Source: CAZNQW01 sp964575225 (GTDB lineage: Bacteria; Chloroflexota; Anaerolineae; JAAYZQ01). From it: a stretch of DNA of 13,762 nucleotides. The position numbers were made by a program, and so were the translations under genes. Below are positions 5,467 to 12,253 of the stretch, in pieces. Numbering within the stretch: the first letter of the stretch is position 1; each line of letters opens with the position of its first letter. Below the pieces are notes generated by a model. It ran no database searches and was not told the DNA's origin. It was given only the letters and a program-made list of their open reading frames with translations. The stretch lies in contig CAZNQW010000096.1 in assembly GCA_964575225.1 (NCBI GenBank), positions 1-13,762 of the forward strand, given 5' to 3'.

Positions 5467-6687
5467 TTAGACCGGACCTTTCTCCCGCGTGTAGGCCACT
5501 TGTCCGTTGACCAACACCAACTCGGTCACGCTGCGATAGTCAAAGGGATGCCCGCTCAAAACGACAATGTCAGCGTCCTTGCCTGCTTCCAGGCTGCCGA
5601 CGCGCTTGTCGACGCCGATGATCTCGGCGGGATGGATGGTGATGGCTTTGAGGGCATCCTCCTCCGCCATGCCCTCGCGCACGGCCAGCGCGGCGTTGAT
5701 GGCCAGATAGCGGACAGCCGACATCTCGTCGGTCTGGATGGCTACCTTGACGCCTGCCTGGCTCATCAGCCCCGGGTTCTTGGGCGTCATTCCCCGCAAT
5801 TCGTACTTGGTGCGCGAAAAAAGAATCGGACCGGCCGTGACGGCGATGCCCTTGGCAGCCAGAACGTCAGCGATTTTGTAGCCCTCGGTGGCATGTTCCA
5901 GCGTTAGATCGAGGTGAAACTCCTCGGCAATGCGGATGGCGGTCAACATATCGTCGGCGCGGTGGGCATGAACCCGCGCCTTCATCTCGCGGCGCAGGAC
6001 CTTGCCCAGGGCCTCCAATTTCAGATCCCTTTCGGGCGCCTTGGGGGGCTCGGCTTTTTCGTCGCCTGCCTCGACTTTGGCTTGATAGGTTGTCCGATCG
6101 GCCTCGTAGCGCTGCCACTTGTCCAGATAGTTCTGGGCTTCGACCAGCGCGGCGCGCAGGGTGGCGGCGTTGCCCATGCGTGTGGAGGGTGTCTTTTTCT
6201 GGGTGCCGTACACCCGCTTGGGGTTCTCCCCCAGGGCCATCTTCATGCCGGCCGGTTCCAGCAAGATCATCTCGTCGATGGTAGGCTTGGGTTGGGTTTT
6301 GAGACAGACCCATTGGCCGCCGATCAGGTTGCCGCTGCCCGGTCCGGTGAGGACGGTGGTCACACCGGCTTCCACCAATTCCTGGAAGGCCGGGTCTTCT
6401 GGATGCACGGCATCGAGGGCGCGCAGATGGGGGGTCACTGGATCGGTCATCTCGTTGCCGTCCGAATGGTCCCAGCCCACTCCCTCGGCCCACAGGCCGA
6501 CGTGACAATGGGCGTCGATCATGCCAGGCATGACGATTTTGCCCTTGGCGTCATATACTTCGGCATCTTCGGGGACAATGACTCCTTGGCCCAGGGCCAC
6601 GATGCGCCCGCCTTCTACCAGAATCGTCCCCGATTCGATGGTTCCCTGGGTGATGGTGAATAGGGTACCGTTGGTGATTGCAATCAC
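5467..6687 (-). CDS. Metal-dependent amidohydrolase (imidazolonepropionase-like)
   Basis: 406 residues of the amidohydrolase superfamily: TIM-barrel enzymes that use one or two metal ions to hydrolyse amide, lactam or peptide-like bonds, probably cytoplasmic. Seen in order: an N-terminal beta-sandwich half (IAITNGTLFTI, IVALGQGV), the metal motif MPGMIDAHCHVG with H60 and H62, LEPAGMKMALGENPKR (143-158), VHAHRADD with H240 and H242, LEHATEGY with H265, QTDEM with D320, and the C-terminal sandwich strand SLEAGKDADIVVLSGHPFD (365-383). All expected metal and acid residues are present, so it looks active. A charged segment (about 193-225) sits before the sixth barrel strand. The start is GTG 6687 with AAGGAG 9 nt upstream. 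It is 84 bp downstream of the ATPase gene, same strand, no promoter seen between, so it may be co-transcribed with the import genes and act on an imported amide or peptide. Substrate unknown. Confidence 0.9.
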   Translation of the reverse strand: MIAITNGTLFTITQGTIESGTILVEGGRIVALGQGVIVPEDAEVYDAKGKIVMPGMIDAHCHVGLWAEGVGWDHSDGNEMTDPVTPHLRALDAVHPEDPAFQELVEAGVTTVLTGPGSGNLIGGQWVCLKTQPKPTIDEMILLEPAGMKMALGENPKRVYGTQKKTPSTRMGNAATLRAALVEAQNYLDKWQRYEADRTTYQAKVEAGDEKAEPPKAPERDLKLEALGKVLRREMKARVHAHRADDMLTAIRIAEEFHLDLTLEHATEGYKIADVLAAKGIAVTAGPILFSRTKYELRGMTPKNPGLMSQAGVKVAIQTDEMSAVRYLAINAALAVREGMAEEDALKAITIHPAEIIGVDKRVGSLEAGKDADIVVLSGHPFDYRSVTELVLVNGQVAYTREKGPV

Positions 6688-6718
6688 GGGTGAATGCTCC
6701 TTGTCTTGGTGTATTTTG

Positions 6719-6733
6719 CGGCCCCGTGGGCCG
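6719..6733. other. Small hairpin between the ATPase and amidohydrolase genes
   Basis: CGGCCC-CGT-GGGCCG, a 6-bp perfect stem with a 3-nt loop, upstream of the amidohydrolase ribosome binding site. There is no T-run on either side, so I do not call it a terminator. Confidence 0.35.
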
Positions 6734-6771
6734 ATTCTCGCGGCGATGGGGGAGCGAGTGCGCGAGCAGGT

Positions 6772-7557
6772 TTACAGAATGTGCGCCAGAAATTGGCGGG
6801 TTCGTTCCTCCTTGGGGTTGGTGAATAGCTCATCGGGCGTGCCCATTTCAGCCCAGGTTCCGTCGGACATGAGGATGACGCGGTCGGCCACGTCGCGGGC
6901 AAAATGCAGCTCGTGAGTCACGACCACCATGGTCATGCCCTCGTTGGCCAGTCGCTCCATCACGTCCACCACCTCCCCGATCAGCTCCGGGTCAAGGGCC
7001 GAGGTGGGCTCGTCAAAGAGCATGATTTTGGGCTCCATGCACAGGGCGCGAGCAATGGCCACTCGCTGCTGCTGCCCACCCGATAGGCGCGAGGGGAACT
7101 CGTCTCTCTTGTCCGAAAGTCCCACCCAGACCAAGAGTTCTTCGGCTTTGGCCATGGCCTCCTCTTTGGACAGCCCTTTGACCGTGATGGGTGCTTCGAT
7201 GACGTTCTGCAATGCCGTCATGTGGGGAAAGAGGTTAAACTGCTGAAAGACCATGCCCGCTTTTTGGCGGATCTCGCGGATGTGCTTGCGGTGTTCGGTA
7301 GCCGGCTCGCGGGCGCGGATTTCCACCCCGTCGATCTCGATGGTGCCGGCCGAAGGCGCTTCCAGAAAGTTCAGGCAGCGCAAGAATGTGCTCTTGCCGC
7401 CGCCCGAAGGGCCGATGATGACTACAACCTCCTTGGGTTGGACGTCCAGATCGACCCCTTTGATGACGTGCAAGGGGCCAAAGTATTTCTGCAGGCCCCG
7501 GACTCGGATAACGGGCGATAAGCCTATCGGTTGGGCAACGCTGTCTCGTTCGGCCAT
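6772..7557 (-). CDS. Polar amino acid ABC transporter ATP-binding protein (GlnQ/HisP type)
   Basis: 261 residues, the cytoplasmic ATPase of a polar-amino-acid-type ABC importer. All motifs are intact: Walker A GPSGGGKST (49-57), Q-loop QQFNLFPH (105-112), signature LSGGQQQR (158-165), Walker B IMLFDEP (178-184), D-loop SALD (186-189) and switch histidine H215 in VVTHE. The NLFPHMTALQNV block and the helical-domain sequence are typical of GlnQ/HisP rather than of DppD/DppF, which carry a C-terminal oligopeptide-type extension that is absent here. ATG 7557 is 3 bp after the stop of the WD40-permease gene, and its AAAGGAGAT ribosome binding site overlaps that gene's last codons. The two are thus tightly and probably translationally coupled, and should form one transporter. 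Confidence 0.96.
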   Translation of the reverse strand: MAERDSVAQPIGLSPVIRVRGLQKYFGPLHVIKGVDLDVQPKEVVVIIGPSGGGKSTFLRCLNFLEAPSAGTIEIDGVEIRAREPATEHRKHIREIRQKAGMVFQQFNLFPHMTALQNVIEAPITVKGLSKEEAMAKAEELLVWVGLSDKRDEFPSRLSGGQQQRVAIARALCMEPKIMLFDEPTSALDPELIGEVVDVMERLANEGMTMVVVTHELHFARDVADRVILMSDGTWAEMGTPDELFTNPKEERTRQFLAHIL

Positions 7558-7560
7558 TGC

Positions 7561-9786
7561 CTATCTCCTTTCGCTGCGGCCCATGTGTTCCTCGAGCTTG
7601 CCTTGGAGGAACTGGAAGATGACCGTCAGAATCCAATAGAATGCGGCGGCAATGAGAAAGGTCTCCAGGTTGCGAAAGTTCTGGCGCCCTATCTTTTGGG
7701 CTCGATAGGTCAGCTCCCAGATCGACATCACCGACACCAGCGACGAGTCTTTCATCATGGCGATAAACTCGTTGCCGATGGGGGGGATCACGATACGGAA
7801 GGCCTGGGGCAGTACGATCCGCTGGAAGGTCTGGCTGCGGGTCATACCCAGAGCTTCGGCCGCTTCGTATTGCCCCTTGCCGATGGCTTGAATGCCGGCC
7901 CGAAAGATCTCGGTCATGTAGGCGCCGTAATTCACACCGAGCGCCAAAATGCCGGCCACCATGGGTTGTAGGATCAGGCCCAACCGCGGCAAGCCCAGAT
8001 ACCAGATAAAGATCTGAACCAGCAATGGCGTACCCCGGATCAGGGAGATGTAAAAGCTGGATATGCCGTTGGCGATGGGGTTTTTTGACAGCCTGCCCAG
8101 CGCGCCGAGCAGGGCCAGGATGACAGCCAGGACAATGGAGGCCGCCGAGACGACAACGGTCAGCCCCGATCCGGCCATGATGAACTCGAGATAGTGGCCC
8201 ATGAAGGCGATGTCCAGGTTAAAGCGCCTGAGCACCGAGTATACGATGACCAGCAATCCCAACCAGACGGCCAGGCTGAATATGCCAAATCGCGTCTTGA
8301 CCGTCTGTTGGCTGATGACCAGCTTTTCTGCCAAGGGGGCTTTTAGAGGCGATTCGTAAAAGTGAGCCACTCGCTCGTGCAGCAGGGCAGCCAGCACCAC
8401 CACATACCAGGCCAGCAGTACCATCAGCGGCCAAGCGATCTGGAGCCGGTTGACGACGGCGATGGGGTACGTGAGCGCTTCGAACAATGGCAGGCCCAAG
8501 ATGACGATGGGACCCAACAGATAGAGGCCCACGCCGAACAGGTGGCTCCAGATGCGCAGTTTGACCAGCCCCCACAGGCACAGCAAGCCCAAAAGGCCGC
8601 TGATCAGCAGCCATATGGCCAACGTCCTCCCCCACCCAGGCTGAAACCCATAGCGGGTCCATTCGATGTGAACGGCCTTTTGGTTGGCCGTCTCCCACAC
8701 CCGCATCGTGCCGTCGGCGCTGGCCGTAAAGATCGTGTCGGGTTGGGGACCAAAGTCCACGCCATGAATGGTGTTGAGGTGGCCTTCGAAAATGGCCGTG
8801 CTTTTGCCTCCTGGAAGGCGCAGATTGCGGGTTTTGTTGTCTTTGCCGCCGGTTAGCAGACTCCGGCCTTCCTCGTCAAAGACCATGACCGTGACGGTGG
8901 CCCAGTGGCCCTCCGAGTCGGCGGACACATCACCACTTTCCAAATCCCAGAAGACGATGGTGGTATCGGCACTGCCCGACGCCAGGGTGGTGAGATCGGA
9001 GCTGATGGCCAAGGCGGTGACCTCTTTTTCGTGTCCCAGCCAGTTGCGGGGATCGTCGGGGTTTTCCCACCGACCAACGAGCTGATGTACGATCTCACCG
9101 CTATCGACCCGCCACACGTCAATGGTCGCGCCGTTGCCGGCTGCCACCAAGGTACCACCGGCGTCGAGGGCAACGGCCTGGCGAAGACCCTCACCTGTTC
9201 CAAACTCGCGGAGAACCCGACCCGTCGCTAGATCCCATACGCGCACCGCGCCGTCCGATTCAACGGTAGCCAGCACGGCGCCATCGGCCCCAAAGGCAGC
9301 GTCCACCAGAGGAAGGTTGTCCAATGAAAGATCGGCGACCACCTCACCGGGGTTGCGATCGCTCATCGCCCCTGCCACGTCCGAGCGGCGGATCGCACCG
9401 GTGGCGTCCACCGACAGCAAGTTCGAGCCACCGTCGACAAACTCGATCTCGATGACCGGCGCACTTTGGCCACTCAGGCGGTGCCGCGTCCACAACGGTT
9501 CCTGGGCGATGTCAAAGTCGCGCGGAACGTTGGTTCGGATCTGGGCGGGTATTTCCCACAGGTAGATGTTTCCATCCTGGGCGCCAACTGCTGCCACGGT
9601 GCGGTCGGGGTTCAGCGCCAGATCGTGGATCTCGCTGACCACGGCCAGGTGGATGGGGCTACCCAGGAAGAATTGGAGGGCGTACAACAGGCTGAGTAGG
9701 GCAGTAATGCCCACCAGGATCCAGACCCGGCGCACGGCCTGGGGCAGAGACGGGGTTTGGGGTTCGACCGGCACTCTCTCTGTCAT
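7561..9786 (-). CDS. WD40 propeller fused to a polar amino acid ABC permease
   Basis: 741 residues in one uninterrupted frame; ATG 9786 has AAGGAGGGG 5 nt upstream. Residues 1-20 are cytoplasmic (ending VRR), with a membrane helix at about 21-42. Residues 51-366 form seven WD40-type blades ending near IYLWEI (74-79), IRRSDV (132-137), VRVWDL (181-186), IDVWRV (222-227), IVFWDL (277-282), TRNLRL (319-324) and MRVWET (361-366). Four more helices follow (about 386-407, 413-435, 450-470, 499-518), then a GlnP/HisM-type permease (about 532-730) with RGTPLLVQIFI (584-594) and the ATPase-coupling EAA loop EAAEALGMTR...IVLP (641-660). Positively charged loops after helices 2 and 4 put the propeller outside the membrane and the EAA loop inside, as an importer needs. 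Extra N-terminal helices occur in AapQ-type permeases, but a propeller there is unexpected. It could bind substrate, a partner or the cell wall. No amino-acid binding protein lies in this window. Confidence 0.93.
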   Translation of the reverse strand: MTERVPVEPQTPSLPQAVRRVWILVGITALLSLLYALQFFLGSPIHLAVVSEIHDLALNPDRTVAAVGAQDGNIYLWEIPAQIRTNVPRDFDIAQEPLWTRHRLSGQSAPVIEIEFVDGGSNLLSVDATGAIRRSDVAGAMSDRNPGEVVADLSLDNLPLVDAAFGADGAVLATVESDGAVRVWDLATGRVLREFGTGEGLRQAVALDAGGTLVAAGNGATIDVWRVDSGEIVHQLVGRWENPDDPRNWLGHEKEVTALAISSDLTTLASGSADTTIVFWDLESGDVSADSEGHWATVTVMVFDEEGRSLLTGGKDNKTRNLRLPGGKSTAIFEGHLNTIHGVDFGPQPDTIFTASADGTMRVWETANQKAVHIEWTRYGFQPGWGRTLAIWLLISGLLGLLCLWGLVKLRIWSHLFGVGLYLLGPIVILGLPLFEALTYPIAVVNRLQIAWPLMVLLAWYVVVLAALLHERVAHFYESPLKAPLAEKLVISQQTVKTRFGIFSLAVWLGLLVIVYSVLRRFNLDIAFMGHYLEFIMAGSGLTVVVSAASIVLAVILALLGALGRLSKNPIANGISSFYISLIRGTPLLVQIFIWYLGLPRLGLILQPMVAGILALGVNYGAYMTEIFRAGIQAIGKGQYEAAEALGMTRSQTFQRIVLPQAFRIVIPPIGNEFIAMMKDSSLVSVMSIWELTYRAQKIGRQNFRNLETFLIAAAFYWILTVIFQFLQGKLEEHMGRSERR

Positions 9787-9836
9787 AGGGTCCCCTCCTT
9801 GTTTTTTGAGGCTGCAGGCTCTGGCACAGAACCCGA

Positions 9837-11084
9837 TTACATTTGAAGTTGCGGATCGAGGGCGTCGCGCAGACCATCGCCCAGCAGGTTAAAGCCGAGG
9901 ACGCTGAGCATGATGGCCAGGCCGGGAAAGACGACGGCCCACCAGGCGCCCGAGGTCAGAAATTTGTAGCTCTCGCCCAGCATGGCCCCCCACTCGGGTT
10001 CGGGGGGAATGGCGCCCAGCCCCAGGAACCCCAGGGCGCCGGCCCACAGGATGGCGCTGGCCAGGCCCATCGTCGATTGGACGATGATGGGGGAGAGGGT
10101 ATTGGGCACGATATGCCGGAATAGGATGCGGCCCTGCCCGACACCCACCGACAAACCGGCCGTGACATATTCCTTTTGGATGACCGACAGTACCGAAGCG
10201 CGAACTAGGCGGGCATAAACCGGGATTCCGACAAAGCCGATGGCGATCATGCCTTTGTCCAGGCCGGGACCCAGCATGGCCACAATGGCGATGGCCAGGA
10301 GAATACCGGGAAAGGCCAGGATGATGTCCATCACGCGCATGATGATGTTCGACACCAACGAACCGCTGAGGGACATGGAGAGGGCGAGACCGCCCACCAG
10401 GCCGACGAGGCTGCACACCAAGGCACTCAATGGGCCGGCGATCAAACCCGGCAGGCCCCCCAGGATCAAGCCAGCCAGGCCAAATGCCAGGCTGCGCTGC
10501 GGTTTTCCGTGCCACAGATTCTCCCAATAGAGAGCTATTCCCGCCAGAACCGGAAAGAGAAACATTGGATAGGTCTGTCGTGATAACCAGGCGATCGCTA
10601 AGCCAAAGAGCAATCCTATGCTACCGTAAAGGATGCCTTTGGCCACTGAACCCAGAGGCATGCTCTCGTAAAAGCCGGCCACTAGCCCCAGGAGGCCACC
10701 TACGATCAGCGAGATGCCCACGGCTACCAGGCCCACCCGTAGCGAGTTCCAACCGCCATGAACCACCCGGCGAAAGACGTCCCGTCCCAGTCTGTCGGTG
10801 CCAAAGATGTGGATCGATTCTACATCTTCGTTTGGTGTCAGGTTAGGGGGCTTTAGTTTCAGGCCGTAATCCAGATCCGTTTTGGGATTGTATTCCCAGA
10901 AAAAGTGGCTCAGGACAGCGCCCAGGACAAGAAAAACGACCAGGACTAGGCCCACACGGCCTGTGGTGCTGGAAATCAAACGGTGCCAGGCATCGCCCCA
11001 CAACGACCGATGGCGGCCCATGGCAAAATCGCGAAAGCCGACTGCATCTTCTTGTGAGTCGGGTGTCAACGGTGCATCAGACAT
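9837..11084 (-). CDS. DppC/OppC-type peptide ABC permease with large hydrophobic insertion
   Basis: 415 residues; the family is usually near 300. Inner-membrane half of a dipeptide/oligopeptide-type importer. Typical blocks: first helix RVGLVLVVFLVLGAVL (43-58), FGTDRLGRDVFRRVV (94-108), SLRVGLVAVGISLIVGG (114-130), IIMRVMDIILAFPGILLAI (247-265), the EAA loop EYVTAGLSVGVG...IVPN (305-328), and the end LGDGLRDALDPQLQM. Between GLVAGFYE (ending 140) and SGSLVSNIIMRVMD there are about 100 extra residues (141-243) predicted as roughly four membrane segments, where relatives have a few residues. An even number of extra helices would keep the topology. The DNA there is less GC-rich (about 48% over 10521-10640 by my count, against 65% over 10261-10320). 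ATG 11084 has GAGG 5 nt upstream and lies 7 bp after the DppB-type stop. Confidence 0.93.
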   Translation of the reverse strand: MSDAPLTPDSQEDAVGFRDFAMGRHRSLWGDAWHRLISSTTGRVGLVLVVFLVLGAVLSHFFWEYNPKTDLDYGLKLKPPNLTPNEDVESIHIFGTDRLGRDVFRRVVHGGWNSLRVGLVAVGISLIVGGLLGLVAGFYESMPLGSVAKGILYGSIGLLFGLAIAWLSRQTYPMFLFPVLAGIALYWENLWHGKPQRSLAFGLAGLILGGLPGLIAGPLSALVCSLVGLVGGLALSMSLSGSLVSNIIMRVMDIILAFPGILLAIAIVAMLGPGLDKGMIAIGFVGIPVYARLVRASVLSVIQKEYVTAGLSVGVGQGRILFRHIVPNTLSPIIVQSTMGLASAILWAGALGFLGLGAIPPEPEWGAMLGESYKFLTSGAWWAVVFPGLAIMLSVLGFNLLGDGLRDALDPQLQM

Positions 11085-11091
11085 AGAATCC

Positions 11092-12144
11092 TCACTCGTA
11101 CTGGATCCGCGGATCTAGAAAGGCGTAGGATAGGTCCACCAACAGATTGGCCCCTACAAAGATGATGGCGATGAGCAGTGTGCCGCCCTGGACGATGGGG
11201 TAATCGCGTGCCAGGATGGCGTCATAGACCCATTTGCCGATGCCGGGCCAGGAAAAGATGGTCTCGGTCAGGATGGCGCCTGCCAGCAACACGCCGGTCT
11301 GCAATCCAATGATGGTGATGACCGGCAGGAAGGCGTTTTTCAGGGCATGGCGCGTGAGAACCACTCGCTCCCGCAGCCCCTTGGCGTGGGCGGTGCGGAT
11401 ATAGTCTTGCTGGAGGACTTCGAGCATGCTGGATCGGGTCATGCGGGCGATAATGGACATTGGGTGTGTGGCCAGGGCCACGGCCGGCAAAACGAGGTGC
11501 TTGAGGCTGTCCTTCAGGGCCTCCATGTTGCCAGTGAGTAGGCTATCCACCACGTACAGGTTAGTGATGGTCTCTAACTTGATAGCCGGATCCAGTCGAC
11601 CACCGGCGGGCAGCCATTTGAGTCCCACGGCAAAAAGCATGATCAGCATCAGTCCGAGCCAATAGATGGGCATCGATACGCCTGCCAGGGAGCCAAACAT
11701 GGTCGTAGTGTCGATGATCGAGTTGCGCCGGGCGGCGGAGACAATGCCAGCGAGGACGCCCACAACGGCTCCGATAATGATCGAGATGAGAGCCAATTCG
11801 GCCGTCGCCGGGAAGCGCTCTTTCAGAGTCTCATTGATGGGGACGCGGCGGTGGATCGAGGCGCCCAGGTCGCCTTGGAAGAGGCGGCCCAGGTAGAGCA
11901 AGTACTGACTGTTGACAAACTGCGGTAGGTCGCCTTCAGCCAGGGCTTCCCGGTCCAGGAACAGGGGGCGATTCAACCCAAGTTGCTCGCGGATGCGCTC
12001 CACATTCTCTGTAGCCGCATGCTCGCCCAACATGGCAACGGCCGGGTCGCCCGGGATGAGGCGTAGGAACATAAAGATGACGATGGTCACCCCCACCAGG
12101 GTCGGGATCACCGAGATGAGGCGACGGATCAAGTAACGGGTCAA
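11092..12144 (-). CDS. DppB/OppB-type peptide ABC permease
   Basis: 350 residues, inner-membrane partner of the DppC-type protein in a family 5 ABC importer. It starts with the conserved MTRYLIRRLISVIPTLVGVT, followed by LRLIPGDPA (27-35), GDLGASI (91-97), the helix at 113-136, LPAVALATHPMS (219-230), the EAA-type loop DYIRTAHAKGL...RHALKNA (247-271), and the end VDLSYAFLDPRIQYE. About six membrane helices are visible. A few additional residues sit in the first periplasmic loop (about 61-76). The start is TTG at 12144, chosen because the conserved N-terminus begins exactly there and AGGGAGGT is 4 nt upstream; no ATG or GTG is nearby. It is 109 bp behind the binding-protein gene and 7 bp before the DppC-type gene, hence one operon. 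Confidence 0.95.
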   Translation of the reverse strand: MTRYLIRRLISVIPTLVGVTIVIFMFLRLIPGDPAVAMLGEHAATENVERIREQLGLNRPLFLDREALAEGDLPQFVNSQYLLYLGRLFQGDLGASIHRRVPINETLKERFPATAELALISIIIGAVVGVLAGIVSAARRNSIIDTTTMFGSLAGVSMPIYWLGLMLIMLFAVGLKWLPAGGRLDPAIKLETITNLYVVDSLLTGNMEALKDSLKHLVLPAVALATHPMSIIARMTRSSMLEVLQQDYIRTAHAKGLRERVVLTRHALKNAFLPVITIIGLQTGVLLAGAILTETIFSWPGIGKWVYDAILARDYPIVQGGTLLIAIIFVGANLLVDLSYAFLDPRIQYE

Positions 12145-12148
12145 GGAT

Positions 12149-12156
12149 ACCTCCCT
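12149..12156 (-). promoter_or_regulatory. Strong ribosome binding site supporting the TTG start
   Basis: AGGGAGGT on the minus strand, with its GGAGG core ending 5 nt before TTG 12144. The strong site may offset the weak start codon. It lies 8 nt past the hairpin at 12165-12199. Confidence 0.65.
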
Positions 12157-12164
12157 CTACAACG

Positions 12165-12199
12165 CCAGGGGATGCAGCCATACCAGCCGCACCCCCTGG
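12165..12199 (-). promoter_or_regulatory. Stem-loop in the binding-protein/permease gap
   Basis: Arms 12165-12178 and 12186-12199 around a 7-nt loop. As minus-strand RNA all 14 positions pair, two of them as G-U wobbles; as plus-strand RNA those two become A-C mismatches. There is no T-run. Such stem-loops between a binding-protein gene and its permease genes commonly protect the upstream message or lower downstream expression. Confidence 0.55.
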
Positions 12200-12212
12200 G
12201 TTGTCCTTTCGG

Positions 12213-12237
12213 CTGTTTCGGGTTTACCCGCGAACAG
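12213..12237 (-). promoter_or_regulatory. Second, bulged stem-loop just after the binding-protein gene
   Basis: On the minus strand CTGTT-CG-CGGGT pairs with ACCCG-A-AACAG: two 5-bp helices around a small internal loop, with a 2-nt apical gap that would open to a tetraloop. It lies 16 nt past the stop of the binding-protein gene, with no T-run. Together with the 12165-12199 hairpin it fills the gap. Confidence 0.4.
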
Positions 12238-12253
12238 GTGACCAGAGTTGGAT

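Noticed and set aside
4554..5510. Long plus-strand open frame (318 codons) opposite the WecA-like gene
   Set aside because: Antisense shadow caused by GC-rich codon bias: Gln/Gly/His-rich, no family features, and the minus strand holds a clear gene.
5914..6663. Plus-strand open frame (249 codons) opposite the amidohydrolase gene
   Set aside because: Antisense shadow; the minus-strand frame carries all the catalytic motifs, and the plus frame shows no recognisable domain.
7561..9786. Assembly chimera or frameshift as the source of the WD40-permease protein
   Set aside because: The frame is continuous, has one strong ribosome binding site, a coherent predicted topology and a coupled ATPase gene. 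Read mapping would still be the decisive check.
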